Assembly: GCF_037975245.1 (NCBI RefSeq)
Contig: NC_092577.1
Coordinates: 14,067,013 to 14,131,012 of the forward strand
Source of the DNA: Apostichopus japonicus
Taxonomy: Eukaryota > Echinodermata > Holothuroidea > Aspidochirotida > Stichopodidae
Direction: 5' to 3'
Length of the DNA: 64,000 nt
In this document: positions 12,343 to 41,560 of the stretch, in pieces
Numbering within the stretch: the stretch's first letter is position 1
How the letters are laid out: each line of letters starts with the position of its first letter
Notes under the pieces: model-generated
Seen by the model: only the letters and a program-made list of their open reading frames with translations
Told to the model about the DNA's origin: nothing
Database searches by the model: none
Made by a program: the position numbers and the translations under genes

Positions 12343-12470
12343 AGGTCCGCGAGACCGAAGGTCCGCGAGACCAAAAGTAAAAAGGTCCGCAACACCGAAG
12401 ATCTTCGAGACCGAGGTCCGCAAGACCGAAACTATTACTAAATACTAGGCCCCGCGAGACCTAAACTACT
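12343..12470. repeat. GGTCCGCGAGACCGAA minisatellite
   Basis: Five or six degenerate copies of a 17-20 base unit (GAGGTCCGCGAGACCGAAG). Inverted relatives lie at 13075-13143, in words such as GACCTTCGGTCTCGTGG, so the two clusters may be the ends of a separate element nested in the MULE. No target duplication was found. Confidence 0.6.
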
Positions 12471-12634
12471 AGGCCAATAATAGCACTTGGTAAGACAAAT
12501 GTTACTACCGGTAATATTACCTTGATAAAGCGCGTAATTTAAAAGAATTTACAGCCATTTCTTTTCATAATGGATACCAGTGAGTTGCGCAAGGGGGCTG
12601 GGGCGGCTTGCATTGATACTAGGCCTCCACCAGT

Positions 12635-12660
12635 GGCGTAACCAGAGGGGGTTGCAGGGG
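12635..12660 (+). mobile_element. orphan hAT-like terminus
   Basis: CAGTGGCGTAACCAGAGGGG matches the left-end consensus of the hAT-like elements elsewhere in the window. No matching right terminus with an 8-bp duplication could be found downstream, so only this end is called. Confidence 0.4.
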
Positions 12661-13074
12661 GAAAAAGCCACCGCTCTCAAATGTCTAACCCCCCTGCTGT
12701 GTGTTTGTGCTACAAAGTGTACAAATTTTAGGAAGTAAATTAGACGTTTGGTTTATTATGAGGAAATTGTGTCAACTGTTACAGGCTAGAGGTTAAAAGT
12801 TGACCCCTAATTAATCCTGATTCATAGTAATGTGGGATAATAATGACAGTATCCGCTATAACAAGGGAACATGTTGCAGTTTTCGGTTCTACTTCTGTAA
12901 GGAGTCAAAATTCTTTAGACTACTCGAATTTCAAATAATATTTTTGTAATGTGACAATGTAAAAAAGTGTTTTAAACTGGATTAAATCGCCCGTTTTCCC
13001 TTACCTCTTCAGATTTTAAGGGGGGGGGGCAGGGACGTCCACCAGTGAAGAATTTACAGTAGGGGGCATGCTCC

Positions 13075-13143
13075 GTAGACCATTGGTCTCACGGACCATC
13101 GGTTCTCGGAAATTCGGTCCTGCAGACCTTCGGTCTCGTGGAA
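13075..13143. repeat. inverted partner of the GGTCCGCGAGACC minisatellite
   Basis: Three or four units such as GACCATTGGTCTC and GACCTTCGGTCTCGTGG are the complement of the cluster at 12343-12470. The two clusters face each other across about 600 bp. Confidence 0.55.
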
Positions 13144-14908
13144 TTCCCCTGGACGGGGTATGTTGTGTATTGTCAGGACAGGAGGGATACTCGTAATGGA
13201 ATTGGTGGGTAAGCTTGCACGGTTGTGTGAAAACTTACAATGGTTTGCCTGAGAAAGTTGTACTTGCAAGAAGTGTGAATGGGTTAAGAATGCTTTGGAC
13301 AAGCACTTTAAGCATTGTAATCGGGTCTGAGTGTTTATGTCTTCAGATTTTTCTCTCCTATAGGGTCCTTGGGAATTGAGTGCCCCTCCTGATCCTTATT
13401 TTTCTACCAAACTAAACTAATAATAACAATAAATACGTTCAGATAGGCACTACGTTAGGTCTACAGAAGTCTGGTAGACCTAGCTACAGTAATTTCAGTA
13501 TTCAAGGTGCCAGTGAACTGTCAATCTAAGTAACTTATTTCTTCTTGGTAATTTGTTTGGCCATAATAAAAGTCTGTTCAGGTGATGCAGAATTTATTCA
13601 GCAGGTGGTTCAAGTCCACCAACAGATAAGATTAAGCCACTCAGTTTCCAAGAAGAATTTGATCATTAGTGCATGTGACTTAATTGCTATAGAAAAAAAT
13701 GCTAATCCCATGATAGAAATTTGTTTGGCAATTTGGCAAATCAATCAATGAATATTCTGACATTCCTTACAGAGGAGTTTTGTCTGTGAATGTGTGATAC
13801 AATTTTTTTGTTCATCTTGGGGAACCATACACTTGGAAGTGCAATTCCAGTACAAAAAGGTCTCTTAATTTACAGTTAACTTGATACAACAATGTAAAAA
13901 AAATTGTGTAAAATTCTTCAACAACACATAAGACAGTGCCCGCCTTTTGAAACAAGAAAACTGGGAGCTGATGTTGTTAAAGCTCACTACCAGCTGCTTT
14001 TGATTGGCAAGGAAACCTTGGCGGAGTGTGTACGTTAGGTCTAAAGAAAATTGCAGCAGCTCAGTCCAGCAAACTTGGAAGGATCAAAAACATTGCCTGC
14101 TTCAGGTAGGACAAAGAGTGTAGGAACTAACAAGCAGATAAAACTTATTTATTTTATATTTCTTTGTTACACATACAATGCAAGAATCATAACATACTTA
14201 ACAATGTGAAGTTTTTATCTGGTACACAAGAGGTACAAACAAACCCACTGACAGGAATCTGGGGGTGGGGGCAGGTGCACTCTATAAGGTCTTGTCCCAC
14301 AGTTTCCCAGACCTTGAGCAAATTTTCAAATACACAACTAGAAATACAACTTTCCCAAAGGGGATGGGTGGGGGGAAGCCCTTGTTCCCTCTCCCAGGTT
14401 TTCCTCAAAAACCATTACTTGGAAATAGCTTACTAAAGCTTCACCATATTATGTATAGGGGCTTAATGAAACCACAATTTTCTCTAATGGACAGAGGCAC
14501 CTCCCTTATTTTATTCTCACTGGTACCCACTTCAGACCCAACATCATGCTTTCACTTGTATAGCTGCATAATATCTAATTGTGAAGGAAGAAGAGGCTCT
14601 GTATATATAGCCCAGATGAACAAGCATCAGGCCACATATTCAAGAAACTGATTTAGGCTGGTAGAAGTGTTGTATAGGATCAAGTCACATTGTGACATTT
14701 GTAAAAAAAATAGCAGTTTTTGCTATATTCATCGTGAAGTTAGGAACAAGATTATATAAGGAATTATGGAAAGACACTTGAGCATTTTGTCTATAATGAG
14801 CTTTGTCCTGACTCCAATCCTCTGAAACATGACAGGTGATATTTTCCCACAAACAGAACAATAAGAAACTACATACAGCTGGCACTATGTAAAGGCAGGT
14901 TTTCACAA
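13144..14908. other. MULE interior without recognisable coding sequence
   Basis: AT-rich filler between the nested minisatellite and the transposase remnant. Chance frames at 14164-14651 show no domain. It may include introns or the decayed 5' part of the transposase gene. Confidence 0.4.
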
Positions 14909-16018
14909 TTTGACCAACTCAATCTAGAAGAAAAAGTGAAGGCATGGCAAAGTGAAGACAACCGAGATTGTTTTTTTTCTTCGCAAGTGCTCAGACAAGC
15001 CAAAACAAACAGCTATCTCAGATGTGCGGATACATATGTAAATTTAGTGGTTTTCTGTACTGGCGTGCCCTCCCAAAAGTATGATGACTCAGGGGAGAGA
15101 AGTTGCAAAGATAACGCAGAAACAAAAGATTAACGGTTTACTTGGATAATTCAATAACTCAACTGGAGCAACAGTTTACTTGAATAAATTAACAACTCAA
15201 CTGGAGCAAACTAAATATAAAATATAAAGCATAATTTACTTACAAGTCACAAGCTCACTACATATGAATCAAACATACTCACTCGCTCACAAGTCTTGGC
15301 CGGTCAACCATCCGTACTCACCGCCTCATTCATAAGCTCTGCCAAACCTTTTCATACACAAGAAAGTTCTATCACACCACACGCACACACTCACACCAGA
15401 TGCACGCACGCACCACAAACAGCGCGCCGCGCCCGATACGTTTGAAACTTCTGTTACGTAATTAAACAGCGATGCGTCGCTTACAAGCGCACCATAGCCT
15501 AACGCTACACTATATACATGTACGCCCACACAAGAATACGCCTATCGTTACAATCGCTCATTTACACATAGAAAGCCCAAAACACACGGTATTGTCCAAG
15601 AAACAGATGGTAGGGATGACATGGAAGATGACAGCTATGACACCAGAGAAAGCACTACTTTCCTGTTCATCCATCAGACCAGCCAGCAACAACTGCTTTT
15701 AAAGCGTTATGGAGACATGGTACTCATTGACGCCACCTACACGACCACAAAATATGCTCTGCCTGTTCTTGGTATTTGTGAGGACCAAGGTTGGTTATAG
15801 TCCTGTGGCTGAATTCATCACAGAGAATGAAACGACTGTTGCGATAACAGAGGCCCTTGACATCATCAAAGATGGAACCTTGATTGGAACCCCAAGTTCT
15901 TCATGCTTGACTATTCCGAACAAGAATACCAAGCACTGCATGCAGTGTTTCCAGGTACACAGAAGTTTTTATATGCCTTTCACATGGAACAGGCATGGTT
16001 GCATTGGAGCAAGGAAAG
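14909..16018 (+). pseudogene. decayed MULE transposase
   Basis: Fragments in shifting frames resemble MULE-domain transposases of animals. At about 14910-14985 the frame contains EEKVKAWQSEDNRDCFF, which fits the segment before the catalytic core. At 15592-15780 the frame includes FLFIHQTSQQQLLLKRYGD and LIDATYTTTKYALP; the D in LIDATY is the expected first catalytic acidic residue. The frame then shifts near 15770 (VGYSPVAEFITENETT, AITEALDIIKD) and again near 15872 (WNPKFFMLDYSEQEYQAL, with the second catalytic D in MLDY; then AFHMEQAWLHW). A GTAAGT donor follows at 16018. At least two frameshifts and a stop at 15798 in the first frame make it a pseudogene. The third catalytic residue was not located. 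Its position inside matched terminal repeats identifies it as the element's own transposase. Confidence 0.8.
15136..15213. repeat. short tandem duplication
   Basis: Two copies of a unit of about 40 bases sharing the words AACTCAACTGGAGCAA and TTTACTTG-AATAA, inside the MULE. Confidence 0.6.
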
Positions 16019-16735
16019 TAAGTTAACTCAAATCTACACAAAGTTATTAGTACTTTTCTTTTTAAAAGTTTTTAGCAAAGCCGCACAGCAAGAGGTTCCT
16101 AGTTTGATTCCTGGTCAATGCACCTGTGTTATGTCCTTATGCAAAGCACTTATTATCTCTCTGCCGACAAAGTTGGTGAAGAGGGGACATAACACCGTTA
16201 CTGTTCATCTGTTTATTTGTCTGTTGGTCCATTTGTCTCTCTGTATGTTCACACGTTAGCCGTCCTTCTGTATGTAAATCTGTCAGATCAACCTCCACAA
16301 AGCGTCTGGAAAAGAAGTAGAGAAAAACAATAGTGTCAATAGAATAGAGTGGAAATATAATAGACTTTTATAACATTTGATTTGGTTAATAGGTAAGCCC
16401 TATTTGGTGTCTATGGGAAAAAAGTTGAGCATGTTTCTTTTAGAAACTTATGTCAGACTAAAATAAAGGCTAGGTGTGTTGAATTGCAATAGAGTGAGTA
16501 AAGGTTGTAATTAAGGTTGGACTGACTAAATGGTTAGAAGTATATTTGGTAGATCAGTGGATGGCAAAAGGTGGGTGGGGTTAGTAGGTGAATGAATGTA
16601 GGTATGTGAATGGTGTTATATGAATTGCGTATGGTAGATTAATGGGGCACGGTGAGGAATAAAGCATGGGGATTAATGGAGCATGGGAAGTGAATGAATG
16701 ATGACTTGGTGTTGCATTCTGAGGGTTTCTCTGAG

Positions 16736-18050
16736 ATTAGTGTCAAGGTGTTTCGACAACACAGCTTGTTGAGGCTAGTTTCAAGGTGTTTCGACAACAC
16801 AGCTTGTTGAGGCTAGTTTCAAGGTGTTTCGACAACAATACTTGGTAATGCATTCTGAGGGTTTAATTGAGGTTAGTGTCAAGGTGTTTCGACAACACAG
16901 CTAGTTGAGGCTAGTGTCAAGGTGTTTCGACAACAATACTTAGTAATGCATTCTGAGGGTTTAATTGAGGTTAGTGTCAAGGTGTTTCGACAACAGAGCT
17001 AGCTCAGGCTAGGTTCAAGGTGTTTCGACAACAAAACTTGGTATTGCATTCTGAGGGTTTCACTGAGATTAGTGTCAAGGTGTTTCGACAACGCAGCTAG
17101 TTTAGGCTAGTTTTAGGGTGTTCCGACAACAAAGAGATTAGTGTCAAGGTGTTTCGACAGCGCATCTAGTTTCAGGGTGTTTCGACAACGCAGCTAGTTG
17201 GTCAAGGTGTTTCGATAACGCAGCTAGTTGAGACTAGGTTCAAGGTGTTTCGAAAACAAAGATATTAGTGTGAAGGTGTTTCGACAACGCAGCTAGTTGA
17301 GGTTAGTTTGAAGGTGTTTGACAACAAAACTTGGTGTTGCATTCTGAGGGGTTTCACTGAGGTTAGTGTCAAGGTGTTTCGACAACACAGCTAGTTGAGG
17401 CTAGTGTCAAGGTGTTTCGACAACAATACTTAGTAATGCATTCTGAGGGTTTAATTGAGGTTAGTGTCAAGGTGTTTCGACAACAGAGCTAGCTCAGGCT
17501 AGGTTCAAGGTGTTTCGACAACAAAACTTGGTATTGCATTCTGAGGGTTTCACTGAGATTAGTGTCAAGGTGTTTCGACAACAGAGCTAGCTCAGGCTAG
17601 GTTCAAGGTGTTTCGAAAAAAAAACTTGGTATTGCATTCTATGGGTTTCACTGAGATTGGTGTCAAGGTGTTTCGACAACGCAGCTAGTTTAGGCTAGTT
17701 TTAGGGTGTTCCGAAACCAAAGAGATTAGTGTCAAGGTGTTTCGACAACGCAGCTAGTTTCAGGGTGTTTCGACAACGCAGCTATTTGGTCAAGGTGTTT
17801 CGACAACGCAGCTAGTTGAGACTGTAGGTTCAAGGTGTTTCGAAAACAAAGAGATTAGTGTCAAGGTGTTTCGACAACGCAGCTAGTTGAGGCTAGTTTG
17901 AAGGTGTTTTGACAACAAAACTTGGTGTTGCATTCTGAGGGGTTTCACTGAGGTTAGTCTCCAGGTATTTCGACAACACAGCGAGTTGAGGCTAGTTTCA
18001 GGGTGTTTCGACAACAAAACTTGGTATTGCATTCTGAGGGTTTCACTTAC
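16736..18050 (+). repeat. MULE subterminal tandem array (AAGGTGTTTCGACAAC)
   Basis: Several dozen copies of the core AAGGTGTTTCGACAAC occur at about 30-60 base spacing, separated by a few spacer types (CAGCTAGTTGAGGCTAGT, ACTTGGTATTGCATTCTGAGGG). All point the same way, plus strand, opposite to the copy in the right terminal repeat. Higher-order blocks recur, for example 16860-17100 against 17370-17610 and 17080-17290 against 17680-17890, showing segmental amplification. Subterminal repeats in DNA transposons commonly bind transposase; that role here is inference. The regular spacing superficially mimics CRISPR, but the spacers are repeated and the host is eukaryotic. Confidence 0.9.
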
Positions 18051-18260
18051 CAGGACACAGTGATTCAAACACTTGGAATTCCATGCAGGGTGTTTCGACA
18101 CCACATCACAGACACAGTGATTCAGACACCTGGTACAGCGCACTGAGTGTTTCGTGTACCATCTTACCTAGGGCCTAGATCTGAGGGTTTCGCTTACCTT
18201 AGTGATGCAAACAGTTAGTACCGCACACTGAGTGTTTCGTTTTCCATCATTTGTTGACTT
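18051..18260. repeat. second MULE subterminal repeat type
   Basis: Three degenerate units combine ACACAGTGATTCAAACACTTGG-like words with CACTGAGTGTTTCGT. They lie between the main array and the right terminal repeat. Confidence 0.55.
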
Positions 18261-18361
18261 GATTTTATGCATTTCGTTTTAAAAATGCTCTAAAAGTAAC
18301 TAGCATCTTCATCTCTATCCCCAACGCATCCCAAAACTCCACAATACGATCAGCGAATCTG

Positions 18362-18426
18362 AAACGGAAGTGACGCTAGAGGTCAACTAGCTGTGTTGTC
18401 GAAACACCTTGGAACTAACCTCAGCC
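18362..18426 (-). repeat. MULE right terminal inverted repeat
   Basis: Complement of the left terminus: the first 33 bases inward from 18426 are identical to 11699-11731, followed by an imperfect match through ACTTCCGTTTC. Confidence 0.9.
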
Positions 18427-18436
18427 ATGTATTTAA

Positions 18437-19477
18437 TTTTAAGAGGGCGCAGACAAGAACTATTATTTACATTGATCTTATAATTGACCGTACTGTCAAC
18501 ATGTAACTGTTGGTTGGCGCAACTGGCGTTATGCACACTGATGGGTAGCCCAGTACACTAGCACTGTACGTACTGCTCATTGAGTTACTACTGTAAGTTA
18601 ACGTTAGCACTGCAGAAGTTGTTTATGTCACTGTTATTGTGTTTCATGTTTTCACAGTTAGTATTATTTTACCAGTCGAATTCTTACATTTTACGATTTC
18701 TGAGATCAGTATCGAAGTTCCTCCCGGACATTTATCTTGAGGGCAAGATGAAGACGAAAGCCTGATCAGAAAGCTATCGAAAAGTGTAACCTAGCTTCAA
18801 TTTAGGGCCTAGCTAATGTTAGGCTACAACTTACAAGTACTAACATTACGATTGGTATCTAGTCAACAAGACAGTAAATAAGGTAAAGTAGAAGGACCGA
18901 TTAGGTGATACATTATGCCGCTTTACCTGTTATAACACCCTTAGGGAAATTTCATAATGTTACCATAGCAACATTTTATTCGGAATGTAAATAATTAGGC
19001 TAACCTAGGCTATTAAACATTCTAATCGCTGAGATTTTGACAGAATAAGTGATTGATCTAGGCTAAGGGCCAAAGCCTAGACCTAAAATATAATTCTAAG
19101 TTCTATCTAAATTATAATGATGGGAATGGCCTAAACATTTGTAGCTTAGGCCTACCTGTTTGCAAATTTCTGTTGGTACCCTGGGTACCTGTTCCCTACC
19201 TATTCAACCTAAACCCAACTTGGCCTAGGCTATGTTATAGACTAGTAATACATACATAGCCATATACACTCAAATAATGTTTTCCCTTTGACTACTATAT
19301 ACCATATAACTCAAGACTTCAATTTTGCTTCCAAGTTCAAGTAATCTTTGAAGGGAATTAGAACTCACTCACTCTTGGAGACATTCTTGAATTATATACC
19401 TTACTTTCAGAACTTTGCCATTTGCATTATTTTTTTAACCAAAGGCTCATCTGTTGATTGCTGATTTACCCATCAAA
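18437..19477. other. upstream region and 5' UTR of TTC39C
   Basis: Between the MULE and the TTC39C start codon. A possible 5' UTR acceptor (TTACTTTCAG) ends at 19410. The transcription start and any upstream noncoding exon could not be fixed. The MULE lies only about 1 kb from the ATG and may have moved upstream promoter elements away (inference). Confidence 0.35.
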
Positions 19478-37587
<18,110 letters not shown>

Positions 37588-38410
37588 GACTTACCGTAAG
37601 GGTTCAAACTACTTCACAGTAGGTTAGACTTCAGACTCTGCGGGCGAGTTCACACTCGATCTCGTACCAGATCTGAAACACTTTAGGTTTTACGAATGGT
37701 TTCACACTAGACAGTAGATTAGAAACTGGAAACTGAGTAAGGGGTTTCACAGTATAAACAGCAGACCGGAACAATTCGGACTTCACATGAGTGTTCACTC
37801 TGCCTTAAAGCAACTTTAGTATCAGTGGAAGGGCTGTTTGGGAGTTCTTGAGAGATTTCATGTCTTCGTACAGCAGATCGGGATTTGAGCAAGCGGATCA
37901 GGGAATGAGGGCTGACATTACCTTTACAGCGGATCAGGGACTCTTCAGGATTTAAGTGAGGGTTCACACTACCTTTCTAGCAGGTCATCAACTCTGGATA
38001 CTGTGTGAGTGTTCGCACTATACTTACAGCTGATCAGGGAATGAGGGCTGACATTACCCTTACAGTGAATCAAGGATTCTTGAGGATTTGAGTGAAGGTT
38101 CACACTCATGTTATTGCAGGTCATCAACCCTGGACACTGTGTGTGAGTGTTCACACTATACTTACAGCGGATCAGGGAATGAGGGCTGACATTACCCTTA
38201 CAGCGGATCAGGGATTCTTGAGGATTTGAGTGAGTGTTCACACTACCGTTACAGCAGGTGATCAACCCTGGAGACTGTGTGAGTGTTCACATTATAGTTA
38301 CAGCGGATCAGGGAATGAGGGCTCACATTACCCTTACAGCGAATCAGGACATTCCTGTGGATTTAAGTGAGGGTTCACACTACCGTTACAGCATGTCATC
38401 AACTCTTGCA
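37588..38410 (+). repeat. 137-bp minisatellite in the TTC39C 3' UTR
   Basis: Starts directly after the stop codon. The word GGGAATGAGG recurs at 37901, 38038, 38175 and 38311, a 137-bp period, with sub-units built on GAGGGTTCACACTACCTTACAGC-like text. The last coding bases (TGAGGGTTCACGCTACC and TTACAGCAGATTAGG, 37547-37579) resemble the sub-unit, so the array seems to have grown out of the end of the coding exon. Confidence 0.85.
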
Positions 38411-39187
38411 AGTTCCATCGGTCAAGCAACAGCAGACTGAAATTACTTACCAGAGGGAAGTGACCGCTGCATATGAAGGCATCACATGAAGAGGATTCCT
38501 GAATGAACGTGTAGATAGTTAGCTAGTTAAAATGATCCTATCATAATTTTCTATGGGTAACAACTGTCGCAGTTTTAGCGTTAGTTACATTGTTGTTATT
38601 GTGAGGTGGGTGTTGTTTCTAGTGTAAGTTTGATAACTTATTCCATACATTTTTTTGAAGACTTTTTTCATCAATGTATGAGTTTAATTTTTGATGCACT
38701 GAAGCGATATAGTTGTAGCGATATGATGTAGTTAGTGTTAGTTTTTAAGGAAAACAAGAGGTGGGAAGGGGGGGGATGGGGTGGGGGATGGTTACAGAGT
38801 GATTTCAGCTATCAATACCACCACCTTCTGGTATGGATGGTAAAACACAATGACAAAACAGTATATAACTTATATATAGAAATTTCACAAACAGTAAATG
38901 GGGATGTAGAAATGTCTGCTTGGAAGCTAAAACTGGTTCAGTGAAGGTTGTTTACATGTGGGCAAATGTTGCTGAATCAGACTGAAATCTTGTTTTTGTG
39001 ATATTGCTATGCTGCCATTCTTCCATGGGCCATGCATCCTTACATGTGAATCCCAATCACAGTATAGAGCCACTCGGGTTAGGCATGATGTTTGCCGTTA
39101 GCTGTACAGTGACCATTTCAGTGGTAACATTTTTTACTTGAGGTGGGCGATCATTGTAAGACTGTTAAGGGTATGTGTACATATATA

Positions 39188-39264
<77 letters not shown>

Positions 39265-40990
39265 CAATTCAATTATTCAGTTAGTCTGAGTAGGTTAGTA
39301 TTTAACAAGAAGTGTCTGTTGGTCATTGGCTGTTGGTTATGAATGATCATTCATTATGCATGATTATTCCTTATGTCCAGCATGCATTCTTACCATAGCA
39401 TTAATGATGGTGCATATCATTGTGACTGAGTCACAGCTCATCAATTTGCTAATGGGAATTGTTGTCAGTGGCATTGAGTGACAGCCGTGACATGCATTCC
39501 TCTATCACGCTATGCTCAAACAAGGAAATTGCTTCTCTTAAATCCATTGAATGGGCAGTGTTAAGTGTACACTTGCAATCCAGCTATGCTTTAATGTGTA
39601 AATGGATCAGAACTGTTAATACTAGGATCAAGCAGGGAAGTTGAAACCAGCACTCAGTCTTAAATTTGTAATGCAAATGCAGCTCGGGTTTGCATTAGCG
39701 ACCCTTGACTTCCGTCATATTTTGTAACGAACGTAAATTAACGAACTACAAGTAGCCTAGTAGGCAGGAATAGCAATGCATAACCAAACCAGGTTAAATG
39801 ATTTTTTGCAGCTTTTCTTCTAGCAAGCAAACCTTGACATCCAGTCTGGTGATCGCGACGCGGGCTCGGATACCGAGCTTAGTGTCTAACGTAAATATCA
39901 ACAAAGGTTAAAGGTCAATTGTTTAACTGCTACACACGGAATACCAAGTCTGATCCGTAATGTCAACGAATCCTCAGTGATTCTTGTCCCACAGTTGTCA
40001 TTCGTCCAATCACACGCCGAGTTTGCAATTTCTGATTACGTGTTCGAGGTCCTACCCACCAACAATTCTAACTTCTTGTAGATCAGCCCCTACGTCTAGT
40101 TTCTGTTTTTACATTTTATCACTGTTAAGTTTATGCTACAGAATGCAAAAACAGACATTAACTGTGGCTGAAATCCTGTGTGGCATGAATCATCATGATC
40201 AGGTTAATTAGTGATTATGTGACATTATTTAAATGTCAATCTTAGTTAGCAAGCAAAACTAAACACTCGTAGTTGTAAGATTTTTTTGCAAAGTGCTGCG
40301 TTTCATCCCTCCACTCTCACAATGTTGTCTATGCAATATAGTCCGATATATGCATAATTTTGGATACCTTACTATTTATTTTGGCAAAAGACCATATGGG
40401 TTATTATTCCTGTAGTCAATAGGTAGCATGAACACAGCCTATCACAACACGTAGGAGAAAATAGAGACATCAAGTAATTTTATTTGGAATGAATATGTTT
40501 CTTTTTTTTATTATTTGCTTTTATGAAACTGAGGTCTCTGGAAAGTTGGATAGTTTAAAGGAATTGTCTGGTGGAAGATTTTGATACATTGTCCTTGTAG
40601 TTATTATTTTTCTCTTTCTAACCATGTAAAAATTGACCCCATTCGACATTTTCTTCTTGTAGAAATCTGGTTTTCAAATTCATCAGTTTCTCACCAAAAG
40701 TACCGTTTGTTCGAACGCTTCAATATGGTGTTTGACGTAGTGCTTGCAGATAGGCAAAACAGGCGACTTGAAGTTAGCACTCCCAATTCCGCAGCAAATT
40801 AACTCACGTGTAAGCACATTGAATTGCCTCATATATATAACGTACATACTCGCGAACGTATATACTACGATGCTCAGTTGGTGTACTTGTATAGCGTTAC
40901 ACATAGTACACTCACACTCAAACCACAGTTCATTAACTGTTCTTCGAACTCGCTGAAATAAAATTCACGGATCAAATTAACAGTAAAAGG
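38411..40990. other. gene-free DNA; possible remainder of the TTC39C 3' UTR
   Basis: No exon is recognised. It may include the end of the TTC39C transcript, and an AATAAA is present at 40957-40962, but its use is unproven. Holds the TA microsatellite at 39186-39261. Confidence 0.4.
39186..39261. repeat. (TA)n microsatellite
   Basis: Almost uninterrupted AT dinucleotides over about 75 bases. Confidence 0.95.
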
Positions 40991-41029
40991 AAACTTATAA
41001 AGTATTCGTTAAACCGAAAGATGAAACTT

Positions 41030-41560
41030 GGCGGGATCGATGTCATCGCAGAACTGTCCGATTGTAAACGTTATAGTAGCCTATACACGCGAACATTCTT
41101 CGCGCTGGAGCTGGATACCGCGATGTATAAACAACGAAGAGCCTGCTGTTAAAACTTATCTTGTGTTACACAAAGACCACGAAACCACCGATCTACTAAA
41201 TATATTGCGGCTTAAGGAGTTTTTTAAATTATATCTAATTTATAAGAAATTTCACCGGAAATTATTGAAGAAATTGATCGAATCGTTGTCAGAGCAGAAT
41301 ATAGCGCTGAAAAGCTTAGGCTTCGCAGAACTGTCCGATTGTCAACGTTTGAGTACAGCCTACATGCGAACATTTTTCGCGTTGGAGCTGGATAGCGCGA
41401 TGTATAGCCTGAACAACTCAGAGTCTGCTGTTAAAATTTACCTTGTGTTACACAAAGACCACGGAACCACCGCTCAAGTACATGGTGGCTTAAGGAGTTT
41501 TTGAAAACATATCAAATTTTTAAGAAATTTCACCGGAAATTAAGGAAGAAATTTATCTGT
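41030..41560. repeat. tandem duplication of about 285 bp
   Basis: Two diverged copies, the first around 41044-41290 and the second around 41324-41560. Both contain CGCAGAACTGTCCGATTGT, CTTGTGTTACACAAAGACCA and AAATTTCACCGGAAATTA. A 158-codon frame (41028-41504) spans both copies but has no recognised domain, and its only protein repeat mirrors the DNA duplication, so coding is doubtful. Confidence 0.85.

Larger units (their letters stand above)
11699..18426. mobile_element. Mutator-like (MULE) DNA transposon with subterminal repeat array
   Basis: A 6,728-bp element is delimited by a perfect 10-bp duplication ATGTATTTAA at 11689-11698 and 18427-18436. The terminal inverted repeats begin GGCTGAGGTTAGTTCCAAGG and stay alignable for about 63 bp (11699-11761 against 18362-18426); the first 33 bp are identical. 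Target duplications of 8-10 bp, long inverted repeats and an internal transposase remnant with MULE motifs (14909-16018) together support a Mutator-superfamily element. The word AAGGTGTTTCGACAAC, part of the terminal repeat, is amplified into a 1.3 kb tandem array on the right side only (16736-18050). The transposase is frameshifted, so this copy is probably immobile on its own. The intact target duplication argues for a fairly young insertion. Confidence 0.9.

Noticed and set aside
12635-13055. A complete hAT-like element between 12635 and the CACCAGTG word at 13040
   Set aside because: The right side has no inverted copy of the left terminus, and CCACCAGTG is repeated in direct orientation, so only an orphan left end is supported.
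16736-18050. CRISPR-like array of a 16-base repeat
   Set aside because: Spacers are themselves repeated and the spacing is irregular. The repeat is part of the MULE terminal sequence and the DNA is animal.
41028-41504. 158-codon open frame with an internal protein repeat
   Set aside because: The protein repeat simply mirrors a 285-bp DNA duplication. There is no domain, splice site or start context, and both copies continue as similar non-coding DNA past the frame.
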